Shown here: positions 24,504 to 38,572 of the stretch, one piece after another
Numbering within the stretch: position 1 is the first letter of the stretch
How the letters are laid out: each line of letters starts with the position of its first letter
NCBI GenBank assembly: GCA_013399015.1
Contig: VWZX01002527.1
Location: forward strand, 143,428 to 207,427
Length of the DNA: 64,000 nt
Source of the DNA: Galbula dea
Lineage: Eukaryota > Chordata > Aves > Piciformes > Galbulidae
Direction: 5' to 3'
Translations under genes and position numbers: made by a program
Notes under the pieces: generated by a model
What the model saw: the letters and a program-made list of their open reading frames with translations, nothing else
Told to the model about the DNA's origin: nothing
Database searches by the model: none

Positions 24504-25407
24504 ATTTCAGTATGATAGACTCTGCAGGAGTGTCTTCTGGAGGCTAATTGTGTGAGGAGTGAAAAAAAGTTTTGTGTTTTCTAGTTAAATATCTGTTTTT
24601 ATTTTGTTCATGGGCATTTCAGTAGAAGTCTCCAGTCTGTTTTACTATTTTATTCTTGCATATACTTACATGTTGTTCTAATCTGTTGGGCAAGCCCTGT
24701 TTTATCATGTTTCCAGATGTTAAGCCAAGTTTAGTTTTATTTTTTTATTAGTAAAATATCTTTTAATATTCTTTACTGAAAAGTATATTTATGATGCTAC
24801 TGCAAAGCGATAATTGCTTATATACTATTTTCCCAACAAATAGTTCCTACTTCTCTCTAATATTTGAATAAAATGAATGTCTTTTGAATGGTTTGTATTA
24901 GTACAGTTAAGTTTAGAAATACACACATGTGTAAATCAGGAACAGGATATTGCTGCACACCAATAGTTGTACGTTACCACATTGCATTTAGATTTGCTTA
25001 TTTCGTATGTGCTGCTTTGGTGTGAGAGATGCCTTGCACCATCCAGTTTGACTCTGGAGCTGCAGCTGGTTTCCTGGCCAGCAGTGGCTTGAGGGCTACA
25101 GTGTACTTGCTTCCCCCTTGGGGACTTCTCAGAGGAAGGCTTAAGGTAGATACCCTTTTTGCCCAGGCTTTGTTATGGTACTTGTTTATATCAAATAGCA
25201 CAGAAAAATATTGAATGTATTCATAATGGAGACAGCAGTTTGTAGCTGTGGAAAGGCTCATATTTGAGTCATGATTATGGAGATTAGAGTCACTTGAAGA
25301 CAGAGGCAATGGAGTATGTTCTTGTGCAGTTAAAGATACGCTCTGAGATACATAAATCCAGTAAGATTTCTTGTATTTCAAACCTGAGGGAGCTATTCCT
25401 CATTTCA

Positions 25408-25635
25408 TAGAATCATAGAATCATAGAATGGCCAGGTTGGAAGGGACCTTAAAGATCATCTAGTTCCAACCCCCCCGCCATGGGCAGGGGTGCCAATTAC
25501 TAGACCAGGTTGCCCAGGGCCACATCCAGCCTGGCCTTGAACACCACCAAGGATTGGGCATCCACAACCTCTCCGGGCAACCTGTTCTAGTGCCAAACCA
25601 CCCTCCTGGTAAAATTTCTTAAGGATATCTCTAAT
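25408..25635 (-). mobile_element. CR1 LINE 3' fragment
   Basis: The plus strand begins with three copies of ATCATAGA, the inverted 3' tail repeat of CR1, followed by GGTTGGAAGGGACCTTAAAG. It runs back for about 230 bp. Only the 3' untranslated region and the last codons of ORF2 remain. Confidence 0.9.
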
Positions 25636-28600
25636 ACTCCATGTTCATAACCCAGATAAAAAATTGACAGTTTTTCTGGGATTATAAGACTAAGCAAATA
25701 GATTTCCCTGTACTGTCAGAGAAGCTCTATGAGATGAAAAGAAGAAATAAAATCAAACGTCCATATGGATAGTGACAATGGCGTCCGGTTGCATTTAGTA
25801 AAATTCACCAAAATTAAGATATTTAAATCCTAATGCATCAGTCACTGTCAGGCTCAGTAAAAAAAAACCCAAACACCTGGTGTTTTTTTATTAGCAGCTT
25901 TTACACAGGTAACTTTTATCGTTTGCTGTATTTTGTTCTGCAGTTTGTGATACTAGCCTTGGTTACTCAGGTCAGTAGGCTACAGTAAGCTGATCAGATC
26001 CAGTATGATGCTTTCATTACAGGTGTGCAGTGGTTGCTCATGAATGGTGTGTGCTGGAGATGGGTATTTATAAGAGTTTGTGGTTTTAATCAGCAGTATT
26101 ATTTGTCAGTTTCTGCAGAAAGAGTCTTCTATTTCTGCTGGAAATGGCTCCCAGAGTTCTTGCTTGATACTTTAAAGAACAGCAACATACTGAGCTTGGA
26201 AGCACTGCTCACTTTCCCAGCATTTTCCTGATCAGCTGTTGGCTAGGTCAGGCAGTATTCAGCTGGAGTGCTGGCTTTTTCCATTAGGATCTCTGAGCTG
26301 GAAAATGAGACCCTACAATAAAATATTTCTGGTCAAGTTAGGGGAAGGTTGGTGTGGGTAAGGAAGCATTCTTGTACTCCTTCATTTCTGTCCTGGCTTT
26401 TTAGTGTACCAGACCTTTCTTAGTTAGATGGAGTAAGTTATGAGTACACATAACAGAACAGAATAAGAAATTGTGGTCCGGAGTAATTTGTGCTCATAAT
26501 GCATAATGTGCTCAGGAAACCATGAGCAAGAAATGTGCTACATTGGGGTTTTTTTGCCAGACACAAGTTTTTATGAGCTGCTGTTGTATAGTGGATGTTC
26601 AGCATTTCTTCTATCAACTGAATGTTTTCAAAGTTTACTATAATTAAAAAACTTTGAAAGCACTGTCATTGTTCTCTATTTCGTTGCATTTATGCAAGGT
26701 AGAAAAAGTTTTATGTGTGGCCTGTCATGTTTTTCTGATGACTGAAGTTTAATGATAGGTCTTTATGTTAATAATTGTAAGATTGCCTTTTTGTCACATG
26801 TATAGGAAGCCCAGTTATTCTGCTGAAGAGTCTTAATATGCTGAATAGCAAAGAGCTCAGAAGGAGGGAGTTGGTAGTTAAGCACTATCACGTGTTCAAC
26901 AGTAGTTTTGATGCATTTTTGCCACCATCTAGTAGTGTGCAGTGTGAGGCTGTTCACAGTTGAGTGTTACTTTTTATTACTTTTTCAATACTTCACCACC
27001 ACCAGTTAGTTGCATTGTTTCCTCTGTATTTTCAGGAGCTAGCCGAAATGTAGTACTGTTTCTGTGAAGTACATGTCCTGTTTTGTTTAGTCTAGCTTGT
27101 TTCCTGTCTTAACATATTTTAACCAAAGAAGTGGGCTCTTGAGCCATGTCTCTAGAAACACTTAATTTCATGTTTTTTCTGCGCTGGTGTGTCTGATCAG
27201 CATAAGGCTGGTGCTTTCTCCCCTGAGTAGAATATCTCGCCGTGCTGTTCCTGGCAGTCACTCTTGTTTATGTCTCTCGGTTTGGCAGCAGCTCCCAGAT
27301 CATCTATGGATGATTTGGCAGGCTCCCACAGCACAGCTGGATCAGATGCTTCAGGTCTGCCAGCAAATATTTCCAAGAAATAGTGGCCTTTTTTCACTGG
27401 GATCAAACTCGTTTCTGTGTGAAGTATTCAGAAAAGTTTCACTGCTCGCAGGCGTAGGAAATTTAAAAGAATGAAAGCTTTTAGCATTTTCCTCAGCAGT
27501 TCTTGAAGTGTTATGGCAGACTTGTTGAATTGTCTCCAAGCACTGTTTGCATGGAAGACACAGAGTTTAAAGAAAATACTGCTAATCAAAAATGGAGAAT
27601 TGTGTAATGAAGTGCAAAAGCCAGAGCAATGGTCATATTAATATTTATCCGAGTAAAGGTATCTACTTAATGACATAGTTTCACAGCCCCAAAATAGTTG
27701 TCTTCCAGACAACTAGAAAGCTAGTTTTCATGTGGAAAATACCTTCTATAAAGTCTTTTCCTTCAGCTAGTCCTTCTCATTTTTCAGTCTCTCCATACTG
27801 TTAATAATGCAGATGCAATTTTCAGAAGGTAAATCATCCAAGTTGAACAAATTTCCTTCCCTCTTCCCCTGCCCTGAAGCCACTGTCCTTTTTTTTTTGA
27901 CCAGATGATACAAACGTTGAAGAAACTTTGACTTTTGTTTACATTAAAAAAATTTCATTTGCTGCCTTTTTTTTTTGCTGTGATAATAATATCTTGCTGC
28001 TGTAAAGGGTGAACTAGAGTTCGAGGGGAACCGCAGAGGGCCAGTTTAAGGCTGTTAACAAGTGTACTCCGTCATTCTGAGAAAGCAGAGAAATGAAGTA
28101 TGATGTAGGCAGGAGATAATTTATTCTTGTAGAAATAGATGAAATATTAACATGGAATAGATGGAATTAACATGGAATAAGCTGTATTCAGCATTTGTAC
28201 AGAAAAAAAGGTTTTTCTTACTTGCAGTGTGTGTAACTGAATGGTCAAGATACTCCCTTCTAGTCTTGGAGTCTGAGTCACTGTGTTCTGCCTTTTCTTT
28301 AGTGTGCTTTAAGAAAGAAGAAGATTGTTTGTCTTTCATAGCTGTGACATTTTCAGCTCTACCATAAGGCAGTTTCTAATAATAAATCTCATACTTGCTG
28401 CTTGAATAAATGTAGAAAATGCTTCTTTGATGGACTGTTAGTTGTCTATATTGATTTTTGGTTTTTAATATTCCTCTGAACTTCAGAAGCTAAAGGTGAG
28501 TTCATTGGGTCAAGTACTTTGAGGTTATATTCTGTTCAACACTTACCCGATGTATTACTCAGATACCTGAGTTTATGCTAATTGATTCTAATTAATTCTG

Positions 28601-29757
28601 ATTTGAGCTTGGCATTGAGTTCTTTTTGTCATTTTGTGGAGTCAAAGGTCTATGGCTTTTTGTTTTTAACTTTCTCAGCAGTATTTTAAAAAAGGATTCC
28701 TTTCTGAGATTGTCAGCTCTTCAGCTGTCTGTCTTTGTTAGGACATGATTCTTCTTTCATATCTGTGTTTATACTGGTCTCTGTCTGTGATACAAAGTTC
28801 AATATTCTGAAGATGAAATCTTACTTCAACTTGGCCTTAAAATAAATTGAAGAGCCAGTGGTGTAGAAGACCTTGAAGTAAAGAGTAACAAATGCTTCAA
28901 AATTCATTGCATAGAGAGGAGGAGCCAGTTAAAGAAATGTGCTGCAAGTAGTTTGGTAGGTGTATAGAATGAATAATCTCACTTTGAACTGATTTGATAA
29001 AGCATTTAATGGGGAGGGAATACTTCAGTAAGAAGAAAAATTACTGTTGATTTAAGAGGGAGAGAAGTTTTAAAAATGAGCATATGCAGATTTAGCAGAT
29101 TGGAATAAATATACTGAGAAGTTTAAAAAAATGCAGGCTGAATTTTTGAAAAATGGATTTTGTAGAACAGCTGAGAGACCCAAGCAATAGAAAAGGCACA
29201 AGGAATGATCCTTTCAGTAAACCTAGCAAACATTTTGCAGTGGTTCTTAAGGTGAAAATTGTTTTCAAAACTTGAATAAGAAAATTAATGAATGCCTGGC
29301 AGATAATGGAACTTTATCCATGAGCCAAAAGCAAATGCTGCCTCATGCCACAAAACCAAACTAAGTGTTCTGTGAAATTATTTTCAGGAATTGAGTAGAG
29401 CATAGTATAGGTCACTAATTGAGGTTAAAGTAAAGTGTTAATATTTCCGCAAGTTTGATAAATGAAAATAGATTAAACATCAGGGTCACTTGATAAAGAT
29501 GGAGTTTTTGATGAAGTGTAGTGTTTAAAGTTGGTGAGGTAAGTTAGTGACAGAGGATTTCTTCATTCTTAACTAGTTATTACTTTTTATTAGTGATGGT
29601 GAGGTGCGTAGGTGTACATAACATCAGTAGTGAAATGCAGTTGTTTCACCAGAGTAACATCTCTCTGCTGGTCAGATGTAGGAAACAGATAGCTGGAAAA
29701 TGAAAGATTGAGCATTCAGCTTGTTCTATTCTTGGTTATGCTTTTCTCTACTGCCCA

Positions 29758-29863
29758 AAATCATAGAATCATAGAACTGTCAGAGTTGGAAGGGACCTCA
29801 AAGATCATCTAGCTCCAACCCCCCCTGCCTGGCAGGGACACCATTCACTAGATGAGGTTGCAA
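29758..29863 (-). mobile_element. CR1 LINE 3' tail fragment
   Basis: About 105 bp with the inverted CR1 tail (ATCATAGAATCATAGAACTG) and GTTGGAAGGGACCTCAAAG. Same subfamily type as 34986-35610, with the CTGCCTGGCAGGGACACCAT block. Confidence 0.88.
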
Positions 29864-31306
29864 ATGTTTACCCTTCACTTACTGCTGTCAGTACATTTCA
29901 AGTGCTTCCTTTCTTCTTTCCTTGCCGGTTGCTGCTTAGCTGAGTTAGACCTCTAGCATTTGAGAAGGAAGCCAAGTCCTTCATTTTTCTTTATTGCTAT
30001 GCCTAAGAGGCAGTTCTTCACTCTGCACTTACTCTTCTTGTCGAGGATTAAATGTTTATTATAATTAAAATTCAACCGGTTAGTAAGAAGCCAGTACTGT
30101 CGATACTGAAGCATAAGAGCTACCAAACATCTCTTCCCACAACACCATTTTCTTAGAAGCGATGAGTTTTCTTGTTGAAATAAGAAAAGGCAAAAGAAAA
30201 CAGTACTGTAATGAAGATGTATGAGATGCGATTAAGATGTGCAGGTAACTTGAAAACATTATCTACAGTCATTCTTGATACAGTTATTTGAGCTTAGTGA
30301 GACTTGCTTCATAGATATACGAAGTGTCAAACCCACTAATTACTTAAAAACACACTTTAAGTGGAAGAGCTCCCTTATGAGTAGTGAGCTAATGAAGCTT
30401 ATTTTAATGTTGGTAAATGTGAGAGTTGTTTTTATGCCTAACTCCTGTACATTTGCACTGGAGCTTCATATGTGTGTGTACTAGTTGGTCATCCCACTAT
30501 TGCCAGGCTGCATGCCCAGCTTTGCCTGAATTCTTCTCTGCCTTTTGTTCAGGGTGAGAACTAGTATGAGTGCTGCTTTTCTACCCAATTATGAATGTCT
30601 ACAAAACTTTAAAGGGAATCAGGTTTTTTTGAATGAGCTAAATTTTCATGTTTAGCAGAAAATAATCAGAGACAGTTACAATGAAGTGTAAGGAAAGAGG
30701 GGAACAGATTGTGAAACAGATAAGGCTCTCTGCCTCAGTTACTCTGCTACCATTATAAGACTCCTCTAATGAATCTCTAATAACTTATATGCACATTATT
30801 TTGTGTGTTTAAAAGTCTGTAAAAAGCTATTCTTGCTGTCACTGTGTAGGATGCTTTCTGGGGTTTATTACAATAGGCATTCTGTAGGCTAAAATATTTT
30901 TGGAGAAGTCTCCATTTTTGAACTTGGTCAAGTGGCTGATCTAGCAGCTTTCAGAGATACTGGAGTAGTTGGGATGCTGTCAGTGCTAAATCTCAGAACA
31001 GCTCTGAGGGCCTGCTGCTGTTGGAAAGCACAGCATTTCAAAGAATAAAAGTAAGGATTGTTTAATTGAGGTGACAATATAAAATGCAAAGTAGATGACA
31101 TTGAACTTACTTGGATAGTAAAAATATTTCCTAGTGATGGCTTAAAAAAAAAAAAGCAATGGTGAGGGAAGCAGAGAGTAGCCCATGTCTCCACAGGGGA
31201 GGAACCTTTTCTATAGCAAGAACATTTTATGAAATCTTCAGTCTGCTGATCCCTGTGTTTCATCAGTACTAATAGTGTTGTTTGTTTGTTTGGTTTTTCT
31301 CCCCAG

Positions 31307-31380
31307 GGCTAAATATCACAAATTAAAATATGGCACAGAATTGAATCAGGGAGATATGAAGCCACCAAATTATGATTCTG
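31307..31380 (+). CDS. STRN3: STRN3 exon 3: coiled coil end
   Basis: 74 bases, acceptor TTCTCCCCAG, donor TCTG|GTAAGA. It completes an Arg codon and then encodes AKYHKLKYGTELNQGDMKPP followed by NYDS. The first part is the end of the coiled-coil core, and AKYHKLKYGTELNQGD is common to the family. The GDMKPP(N/S)YDSDEGNETE continuation across the next junction is the STRN3 form; STRN differs here. The exon ends after one base of an Asp codon (phase 1). Confidence 0.94.
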
Positions 31381-34374
31381 GTAAGAATTTATTAAGAATG
31401 AATTAATTACTGGTATAAAAGCTTAACTGTGGTTTCTGCAAATGATGAAATGATAATGTTGATAAAATAAGCCACTTAGTGGAAGCAGTAGGAATAGAGA
31501 TAATGAGTACAGACTGTATTTTACTCTTGTAAAATTAAAAATATATCCTAATGCTCTGTAAGAGTCTATTAATAAATCAAATTAGTTTAGATTTAAAAAA
31601 ACTCAAACCCACAAACTGGAGAGAATGTATGGATGTTTTGGATCAAGAAGTTACTGGATGTATAGCTAGCTAGTGCTTTTGTCTTTGACTAACTGTTCTG
31701 AATAAAGAGTTAATGAACATGAAATGTACAGCACATGGTTTTTTCTCAATTATCTTAATCATATTTCAGGAGAAAAATGACAATGAAAAAATAGTAGACA
31801 TAAGTGGGAGTTTGAGAATGGGGAACTTATTTACAGAATTCCAATGATTATTGGAAATGCATACAATTAACTTCAGCACTATGCTGTGAGAAGTCAATTT
31901 TTCACCTTGGTTTCTGGAAAACTCATTTGTTCTTCTACAGCTATTATCACCTTCTTCACAAAAGTATTTTTAAGCACTGAACTTGAGGAATTAAGAATTG
32001 AAATTACTTTCACTCCTCTGTGTGTCTCCCTATGCTTTCCTCACAAAAAAAAAAAAATGGATGCAGAGATTTGGTTATAGGTTAAATCCTTGAAAGGAGA
32101 ACTAATAGGTGGTTATGTTTGTATCTCAGTCCTTTCATGCTCCTACTACAACAGCAAAAGTAGAACCACCTAAATACATGAAGGAAGAATATGGAAAGTC
32201 TGCAGACCTCAGCTCTGTCTCTTGGTTTGTGGAAAGAATGGTTTGGTTTACTATCATTGTTAATTCTTATTTCACTGCATTCAGAAAGTCATTAAAAAGC
32301 CCAAACAAACAAAAAAATCCAACCCCACACCAACTGATGAAACTTTACACCAGGCTTTTCTTGTCCAAGATATAATGAATTTTTGAGAAATTTTGTTTCA
32401 CTTTATTATCAAGGTAATTTCTTTAACTGATGAATTAGTTTAATTTTGTGTTACTAAGTGGAAGACCCCAGTCTGTATCTGGAACACTAAAAAACTTTTT
32501 CCTGATCACACCAAGATTCTAGACATCCTTAGTTTTTGTAATTTCTCAGGACACAGCTATAGCATATTGCTCCAGTTTCCAGATGGGGAATGTAGGGCAA
32601 GGCATGTCTTGCCCAGCAGAGCCATAGCCATTGTATTCCTTCTGCTAAGTAAATATTCGTGGAATTACCTTTGATAATATCATTAAGATACATACTTAAA
32701 CCAGAAACTTTATTGTGCTCCTTTGGAGTTGTCTTTGATATATACTTACTTGTATGTCTGTTATCTTTCACTCCCCTGCCCCTGTTTTTCCTGCCCAGTC
32801 AGGAGAAAAGTGGAAGTATTCCTAGTACTTCCAAAGGGGTCCTTGTTATTTGTTTTCTTTATGATCTCTTAGGGAGTCAGCAATACAGTTTAGAAGAAAG
32901 AGTTCAATTCCCTGATAAAGGGTTGTCTTTTTTAATCAATTGCTTGTGATATCTTCTGCTGCTATTTGCTCTTAATGTAAAGTCCCTTCATTCTTATCTG
33001 TAAACTGCTGTTACTGCTAGCAGTCATCAGTTTTGAGGAGATGAAGCAAGAGAGGATTCTTGCCTGTAGATATGTTTAATAGTGCCTTTGGAAGAAGGTG
33101 GTTGCTTTCAAAAGTTATTTTTTCAGCCAGATTTATCTCAGTCATGCTTTAATTCTTATAGACTGAGCTCTGGTAGTTGAGCTCAACTATTGCTGTCGGA
33201 AAATCATTGTGCAATTAATTATTTCCTGTGGTTGCTATTAAATGAATTTGTGAATTTCAGCTCAGTCAAATTCTTGTGGCTCTCCTTTCAGGTGAATTCT
33301 GATTAGTCTTTGATAGCTTCTTTGGGTGTGTGGTGGGGTTTTTTGTGTGTGGTGTTAATTCAGTTGTTTGAAGGTAAATGACTTCACAGTAAAGACAATA
33401 GCTTTTCCCACATCACATATTGTTACTCATAGGATTATAAGATAGGTTTTTCTGGTTTTTAATTTTTGTTTACACAAGAAGATTGTTCATCCTTCAGTGT
33501 TTGGACTAATACTGGAGTTTCAAGTTTTTTGGAGATTTTCATAGATAATATAAACCAAGATCTTTTATCTTGAGAGGCATCTGCTTATGTATCTCCTGGA
33601 GAAGGGGAAAAAACCTCCACCACCATGTAGTCTGAAGTATATGAAATAGTAGCTGTTGGTTGCTAGCATTCAGACAGGTTTCTCTCCAGAACAGCCACAT
33701 AATTTTTTGTGTTAATTTTCCTGGGCTAGTACTCATTCGATACCAATTTTTGGTTGTAAAAAAGTGGTGAACGTTTTGCAACAGCTTTTCAAGTTAAAAA
33801 AAATAACCCCTGTTGTATTTTTTTCCTTCCACAAGACTAATACAAATCCAGATGAATTTAAAGTTGATGTAAGTCTGACTGTTTTATGTTCCAATGGTTA
33901 ATTATTAAGGAAATTGGTTGAACAGTAAGTTGTAAACAGATATCATGGTGCGGTTGTATTTGGTATTGTTAGCAATTGGAGATGTTTGTATTCAGACTTA
34001 ATCTTCCAATATAGTTGCTTTTCATAATTTAATGCAAAAATGTAACTCCAGATTGTCTGTGTGATTATGTATCCTTAAAGAAAAAGAAGTAAGATGGGGC
34101 TTTTGGATGCAAGACAGAAAGGCAGACACTGATGACTAGTGAAACTTACAGTCATACAGTGGGAATAACCTGACAATCTTTATGTGTATGTAGTACTATG
34201 ATTACTTTGTGTGCATTTTTTACCCTCTTGATGGTTGGCACTTGGCAATCCTTTTTATTTTGTTATTAAAATATTACTAGTCATGTTAAGACAAATCACA
34301 TTTGTCTTTTCAAGTGTATGGGCATCTTTTTAAGAGAGGAAAAAAAACATTCGTAGTTAAATAATCTTTTCCAG
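31381..34374 (+). other. STRN3: STRN3 intron 3
   Basis: A 3.0-kb intron with GTAAGA donor and TCTTTTCCAG acceptor. I see no CR1 or LTR in it. There is an A-run at 32045-32057 and otherwise AT-rich unique-looking sequence with short ORFs. No other feature is supported. Confidence 0.9.
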
Positions 34375-34453
34375 ATGAAGGGAATGAGACAGAAATTCAG
34401 CCTCAACAGAACAGTCAGCTAATATGGAAACAAGGACGACAGCTGCTAAGACA
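34375..34453 (+). CDS. STRN3: STRN3 exon 4
   Basis: 79 bases, acceptor TTTTCCAG, donor GACA|GTAAGT. It encodes DEGNETEIQPQQNSQLIWKQ then GRQLLR. The acidic/Gln-rich linker is diagnostic of STRN3, and WKQGRQLLRQYLQEVGYTD is conserved throughout the striatins as the end of the N-terminal striatin domain. It leaves two bases (CA) of a Gln codon for the next exon. Confidence 0.95.
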
Positions 34454-37121
34454 GTAAGTATTGGAAAAAGGACTTCAATAATGAATGCAAGGCAAATAAT
34501 CTGGTAATTAAATGTGATGATGGTGGTATTTGATTTTTTTTCTGTCAGATTTTCTTTCATGAAGAGTTAATGTATGTGATGAACTTGGTTTAGTGGTGGC
34601 CTGGAAGTGCTGGGTTAATGATTGGACCTGTTGCTCTTCTGCCCTACTCTTCCTAGGTTTTTGAAAAATTTTAATATTTCAGAACTTCAGATAGGAAGCC
34701 CTGTCAAATCACAAACACGTAATCTCCTTGGCTTGTCTTTCACTGAGTATAAGAACAAAAGAGAACAGTGGGTTATGGCACTGCTCAATTCTTTTTGCAA
34801 TTAAAATACACGCAAGTAATTCTACTAAGAGCTATGTAAAATAAAGATAACTGGTGTTGTAGAAGGATAGCTTCTATTAGAACTATTTTAGCCTGCTGAA
34901 GATCCCGAGAAGACTGATGTCCAGAAGCTTACAGTAGAAGTTCTCTAATTCTCAGTTGATCTCAGCGAAGCAAGTGTCTGTTAGTCACAGGATCATAGGA
35001 TTGTCAGAGTTGGAAGGGACCTCAAAGACCATCCAGTTCCAACCCCCCTGCCTGGCAGGGACACCATCCACTAGATCAGGTTACCCAGGGCCCCATCAAA
35101 CCTTGTCTTAAAAGCTTCCAGGGATGAGTCTTCCACAACCTCTCTGGGCAACCTGTTCCACTGTCTCACCACCCTCACAGTGAAGAACGTCCTCCTAATG
35201 TATAATCTAAATTTACCCTCCTCTAGCTTACAGCCATTTCCTCTGGTTCTATCACTGTCTGACCTCCTAAAAAGTCCCTCACCAGCTTTCTTCTAGACCC
35301 CCTTCAGATACTGGAAGGCCACCAGAAGGTCTCCTTGGAGCCTTCTCTTCTCCACACTGAATAACCCCAACTCTCTCAGACTGTCCTCATAGGAGAGGTG
35401 CTCCAGTCCTCTGATCATTCTCGTGGCCCTTCTCTGGACTGGCTCCAGCACCCCCATGTCCCTCTTGGAATAGGGGCTCCAGAACTGGACGCAGTATTCC
35501 AGGTGGGGTCTCACGAGAGCAGAGTAGAGGGGGAGAATCACTTCCATCGACCTTCTTGCCACGCTTCTCTTGATGCAGCCTAGGATACAGTTGGCCTTCT
35601 GGGCTGCAACTAGACTTTGAATTGTGCTCATAATGAGTTAATGAATTTCTAAGAAATTTGGTCACATCTTTTTGGGTGTTTTTTTGGCATTGGTTACAAC
35701 CTTTGTTTTAAATTAAAGAAGTCTGTAAAAGACCTCTCATCAGAGTATCTCTTTGTGGGTTTTTTTCACGTATTTTCATGCATTTGCCTCATCCCCTATT
35801 CTGATAGTTAGATTTGAAGGTTTTCTAATCAGCTAGCAAAACTTTTTGCTTTCTGGGTTTTGGTTTATTTTAGTTGTTACAGAGGATTACATGAGAGAGA
35901 GGGAGACAGTAAAGGAACAGTCTGGAGCTTATATTAAAGGACCTTTTTCCAGGAAATTTTACAGAAGTTAAATTTTTCTGTTGGGTGACTTTGTACAGGC
36001 TTTTCTCTTGCAAGAGTGCAAATTTTAGCATTTACGTTGAATAAATGTAGATAAAGTGGTCTTGGATCAGTGATTTTTGAAGACGTGTCATTCCCTGTCA
36101 GTGCAATGCATAAATAAGTGACATGGTGCTGAAAGCAGAGTGCTTATTACTGATGGACTCTCTTGCATGGGTGACTTGTTTGATTTTTATATAGCCAACT
36201 ATCAGTATAATGTGGTTATGTGGAAGATACTGTTAAATAATTGAAGGAGAATGATCTTGTAGGAAAAGTGTATGTCCTTAATTTGTAACTGCTGTTATTG
36301 TAAAATAGCATTTACCCTCTTTAGAGTCCTCTGCAATACTGACCATTTAATCAGTCCAGTGCTTCTGAGAAGACAGTGCTATTAACTCCATATTCTGGAG
36401 GAAAGAACAGGGACCATTTTTTTTTTTTTTTTTTAAATCTTTATTCCCCCTCTTTCCCCAGAAGGCAGCATGGTGTATTGATGGAAGAGCTGACTTTGAA
36501 CCTTGATATTTTTGTATAAGCTAGTCCAGGATTCTAGCTACCCAGCCCCTACATGCAAGACAAATTAATGTTTTGCAGCTCCTTCCCAGAATAAGGAACA
36601 GGCAAGACAAAGATTTTATCAAACCTAGTGCCTTGTAAGTAACAACTCTTACTAGTAGCTACAGCTACAGAATTTGTTTTCATTCCCTCTTTTCTAGGCT
36701 TGTAATAATGCTTACATGAAGATCATACCTGATACTTCTTTGTGAGGCCTCATAGGTAGTTTCCATGTGTTGAAGAATAGAATGGCCATGTTATACATGC
36801 AACTGTGGTGATTTTTATAAGGTAGTTGTAAATGTTTTAATTGAAAGTGCTTTTCCATCCCTTTCAGTAAATGAATACCGTATTGTGTAACCTCTGACTG
36901 CTAGGCTGTTTTTTTTCCCTCAGTGACTGTAGAGGCTGGTACTGCAAGAGGCGATCCCTCTGCAGCTGGTACAGTATGCTTTACAATCGGGTTTCGTTAG
37001 TGCAGCGCCATACTTTGCTAAGCTAAGGGGCTGAAGATCAGTTTAGGGAGAAGTTTTCATTTCCCATTTCGAAGGAAAGTGAGATGTATGTGGAGGATTA
37101 GCATGAGTTCTGTTCCTACAG
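34454..37121 (+). other. STRN3: STRN3 intron 4
   Basis: A 2.7-kb intron from GTAAGT to TGTTCCTACAG. It contains a CR1 at 34986-35610 and a T-run at 36418-36436. The remaining 35611-37121 is unique-looking. A pyrimidine-rich CCCTCAG at about 36915-36921 is followed by slightly GC-richer sequence, but I find no usable donor. Confidence 0.9.
34986..35610 (-). mobile_element. CR1 LINE 3' fragment
   Basis: Minus-strand CR1, about 625 bp. The C-terminal ORF2 region is open from about 35631 to 35296 (ILGCIKRSVARRSMEVILPL, then RPHLEYCVQFWSP), followed by the 3' region and tail at 34986. It ends at the CTGGGCTGCAAC block, a common CR1 truncation point. Confidence 0.92.
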
Positions 37122-37286
37122 GTATCTGCAAGAAGTGGGCTACACTGACACGATATTGGATGTGAAGTCAAAACGAGTACGAGCTTTATTGGGCCTCTCA
37201 AGCGATGCTTCAGAGAAGGAAAACAGAAGTCAAGAGCCAATGGTAAATGGCACGGAGGGCCAAATTAAAGAAAACACAATGATTGG
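37122..37286 (+). CDS. STRN3: STRN3 exon 5: calmodulin-binding stretch
   Basis: 165 bases, acceptor TTCCTACAG, donor TTGG|GTAAGT. It completes Gln and encodes YLQEVGYTDTILDVKSKRVR then ALLGLSSD. This basic/hydrophobic segment matches the region that binds Ca2+-calmodulin in striatins. A variable polar tail follows (KENRSQEPMVNGTEGQIKEN, then TMI). Ending on GG, it continues in phase with 52681. The nearest visible spliced neighbour is 15 kb away, past the large transposon-filled intron 5. Confidence 0.95.
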
Positions 37287-38572
37287 GTAAGTATCAAGAT
37301 GCAGTTATCTTTCTACATAAATACATTTAAAGCTTTAGAAGAAATTTTTTTCTGATGAGATTTCAGGACTTTTTCCCTAGCTGGAGACCACAACAATTGT
37401 AACTCATTTCTTACATTAAGCAGTGTGGAGGAAACCCTTAAGATTCACAACTTAAAAGCACTTTTTTAAAAATTTTGGTTGAATGGCAGAGCAAAGTCAA
37501 ATCAAGCTACCTTGAGATATGATTGCTCAGTGGTTAGAGTTCAGCATTATTTCAAGTTAACTGTTTATTTGTATTGGTAGAAACTTTTCTATATTGATTC
37601 CAGGCTTTGCTTTTCTGATCTGTGCTATAACATTATAGTCTATATGTGACACAGGATTTTTTTGACTGGATCTGAAAAACAAAGTAGCTTGGTACATTTT
37701 GATGCCTTCTAGTTTTTATTTTCCACCAATCAATATGCATAGGTAAATGTGACTGAAATGTAAGGTATTGGTTTGTGTGTTCCAATGTTTCTGATAGGCT
37801 ATAAAGACAGTCAAGGAGAATGAAAGCTTGTTGTGCTTACTTTTGCTTTTAAGTACTGTTGAGAACATACAGGGCTTTTTTCCATTTTCTTCTCTTTTCT
37901 ACACAGAGGTTTTGTGTGGGTGATTTTTGTTTTAAAGGAAGTTAAATCTGAAACTTAACTGTAGAAGCTTCAGGAAAAGAAATCTGTTCTTGTTCAGGAT
38001 GTTTTATTTGCAAAACTTGAAAAATAATGAAAACTATGTGGAATTGTTTGTTTGAACAATACATGAGGTAGCTGCTCCCAGGAGTTTGTGCTACATCAGC
38101 AAGCATAGCTTTCCTCAAAGATTCTTCTGCTTTTTTCATTTTTATACTGAAGTGATAAAATGTGAGACTTCCCCCCTTCCCTGCAAGGTCTGCTACTGTT
38201 ATATGACACATTCTGTCTTTTAAAAAAACATTTGTAAAATTTCATTATACCCAGCAGATAGCTGCAGTAACTTCAGGCCAACAGGTTAAATAATTGAATT
38301 TAGAGCTGTGAGGTGGAAAAATTGAACATATGAGAAAGCCCACAAGCTACTAAAATATCCTACTGCTAAGTAGTTCACGAGCCATGTCATTTATGTACAG
38401 CAGCTTTGTTTTCGAAGAACAAGGAATGCTTAGTAGATTATGCTAGTTCAGTTTCTGGTGATGGGGCTCACTTTTTCTCAGGGGAAGTGGGTAAATAAAG
38501 CTCCTCTTCTTACACTTTAAAATTTATTTAAATGTGTTTGGTTTTGAAGCAGATAGACTTAGTCATAGTTTA

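Larger units (their letters stand above)
23200..31306 (+). other. STRN3: STRN3 intron 2
   Basis: An 8.1-kb intron from GTACAC to TTTTTCTCCCCAG. It holds CR1 copies at 23622-24503, 25408-25635 and 29758-29863. The rest (24504-25407, 25636-29757, 29864-31306) is AT-rich with short ORFs only. I see no gene, structural RNA or clear regulatory element there. Confidence 0.9.

Noticed and set aside
36922..37028. Possible exon after TTTTTTTTCCCTCAG in intron 4
   Set aside because: The frame is open for about 34 codons, but no usable donor or poly(A) signal follows. It also lies close to the true exon 5 acceptor.
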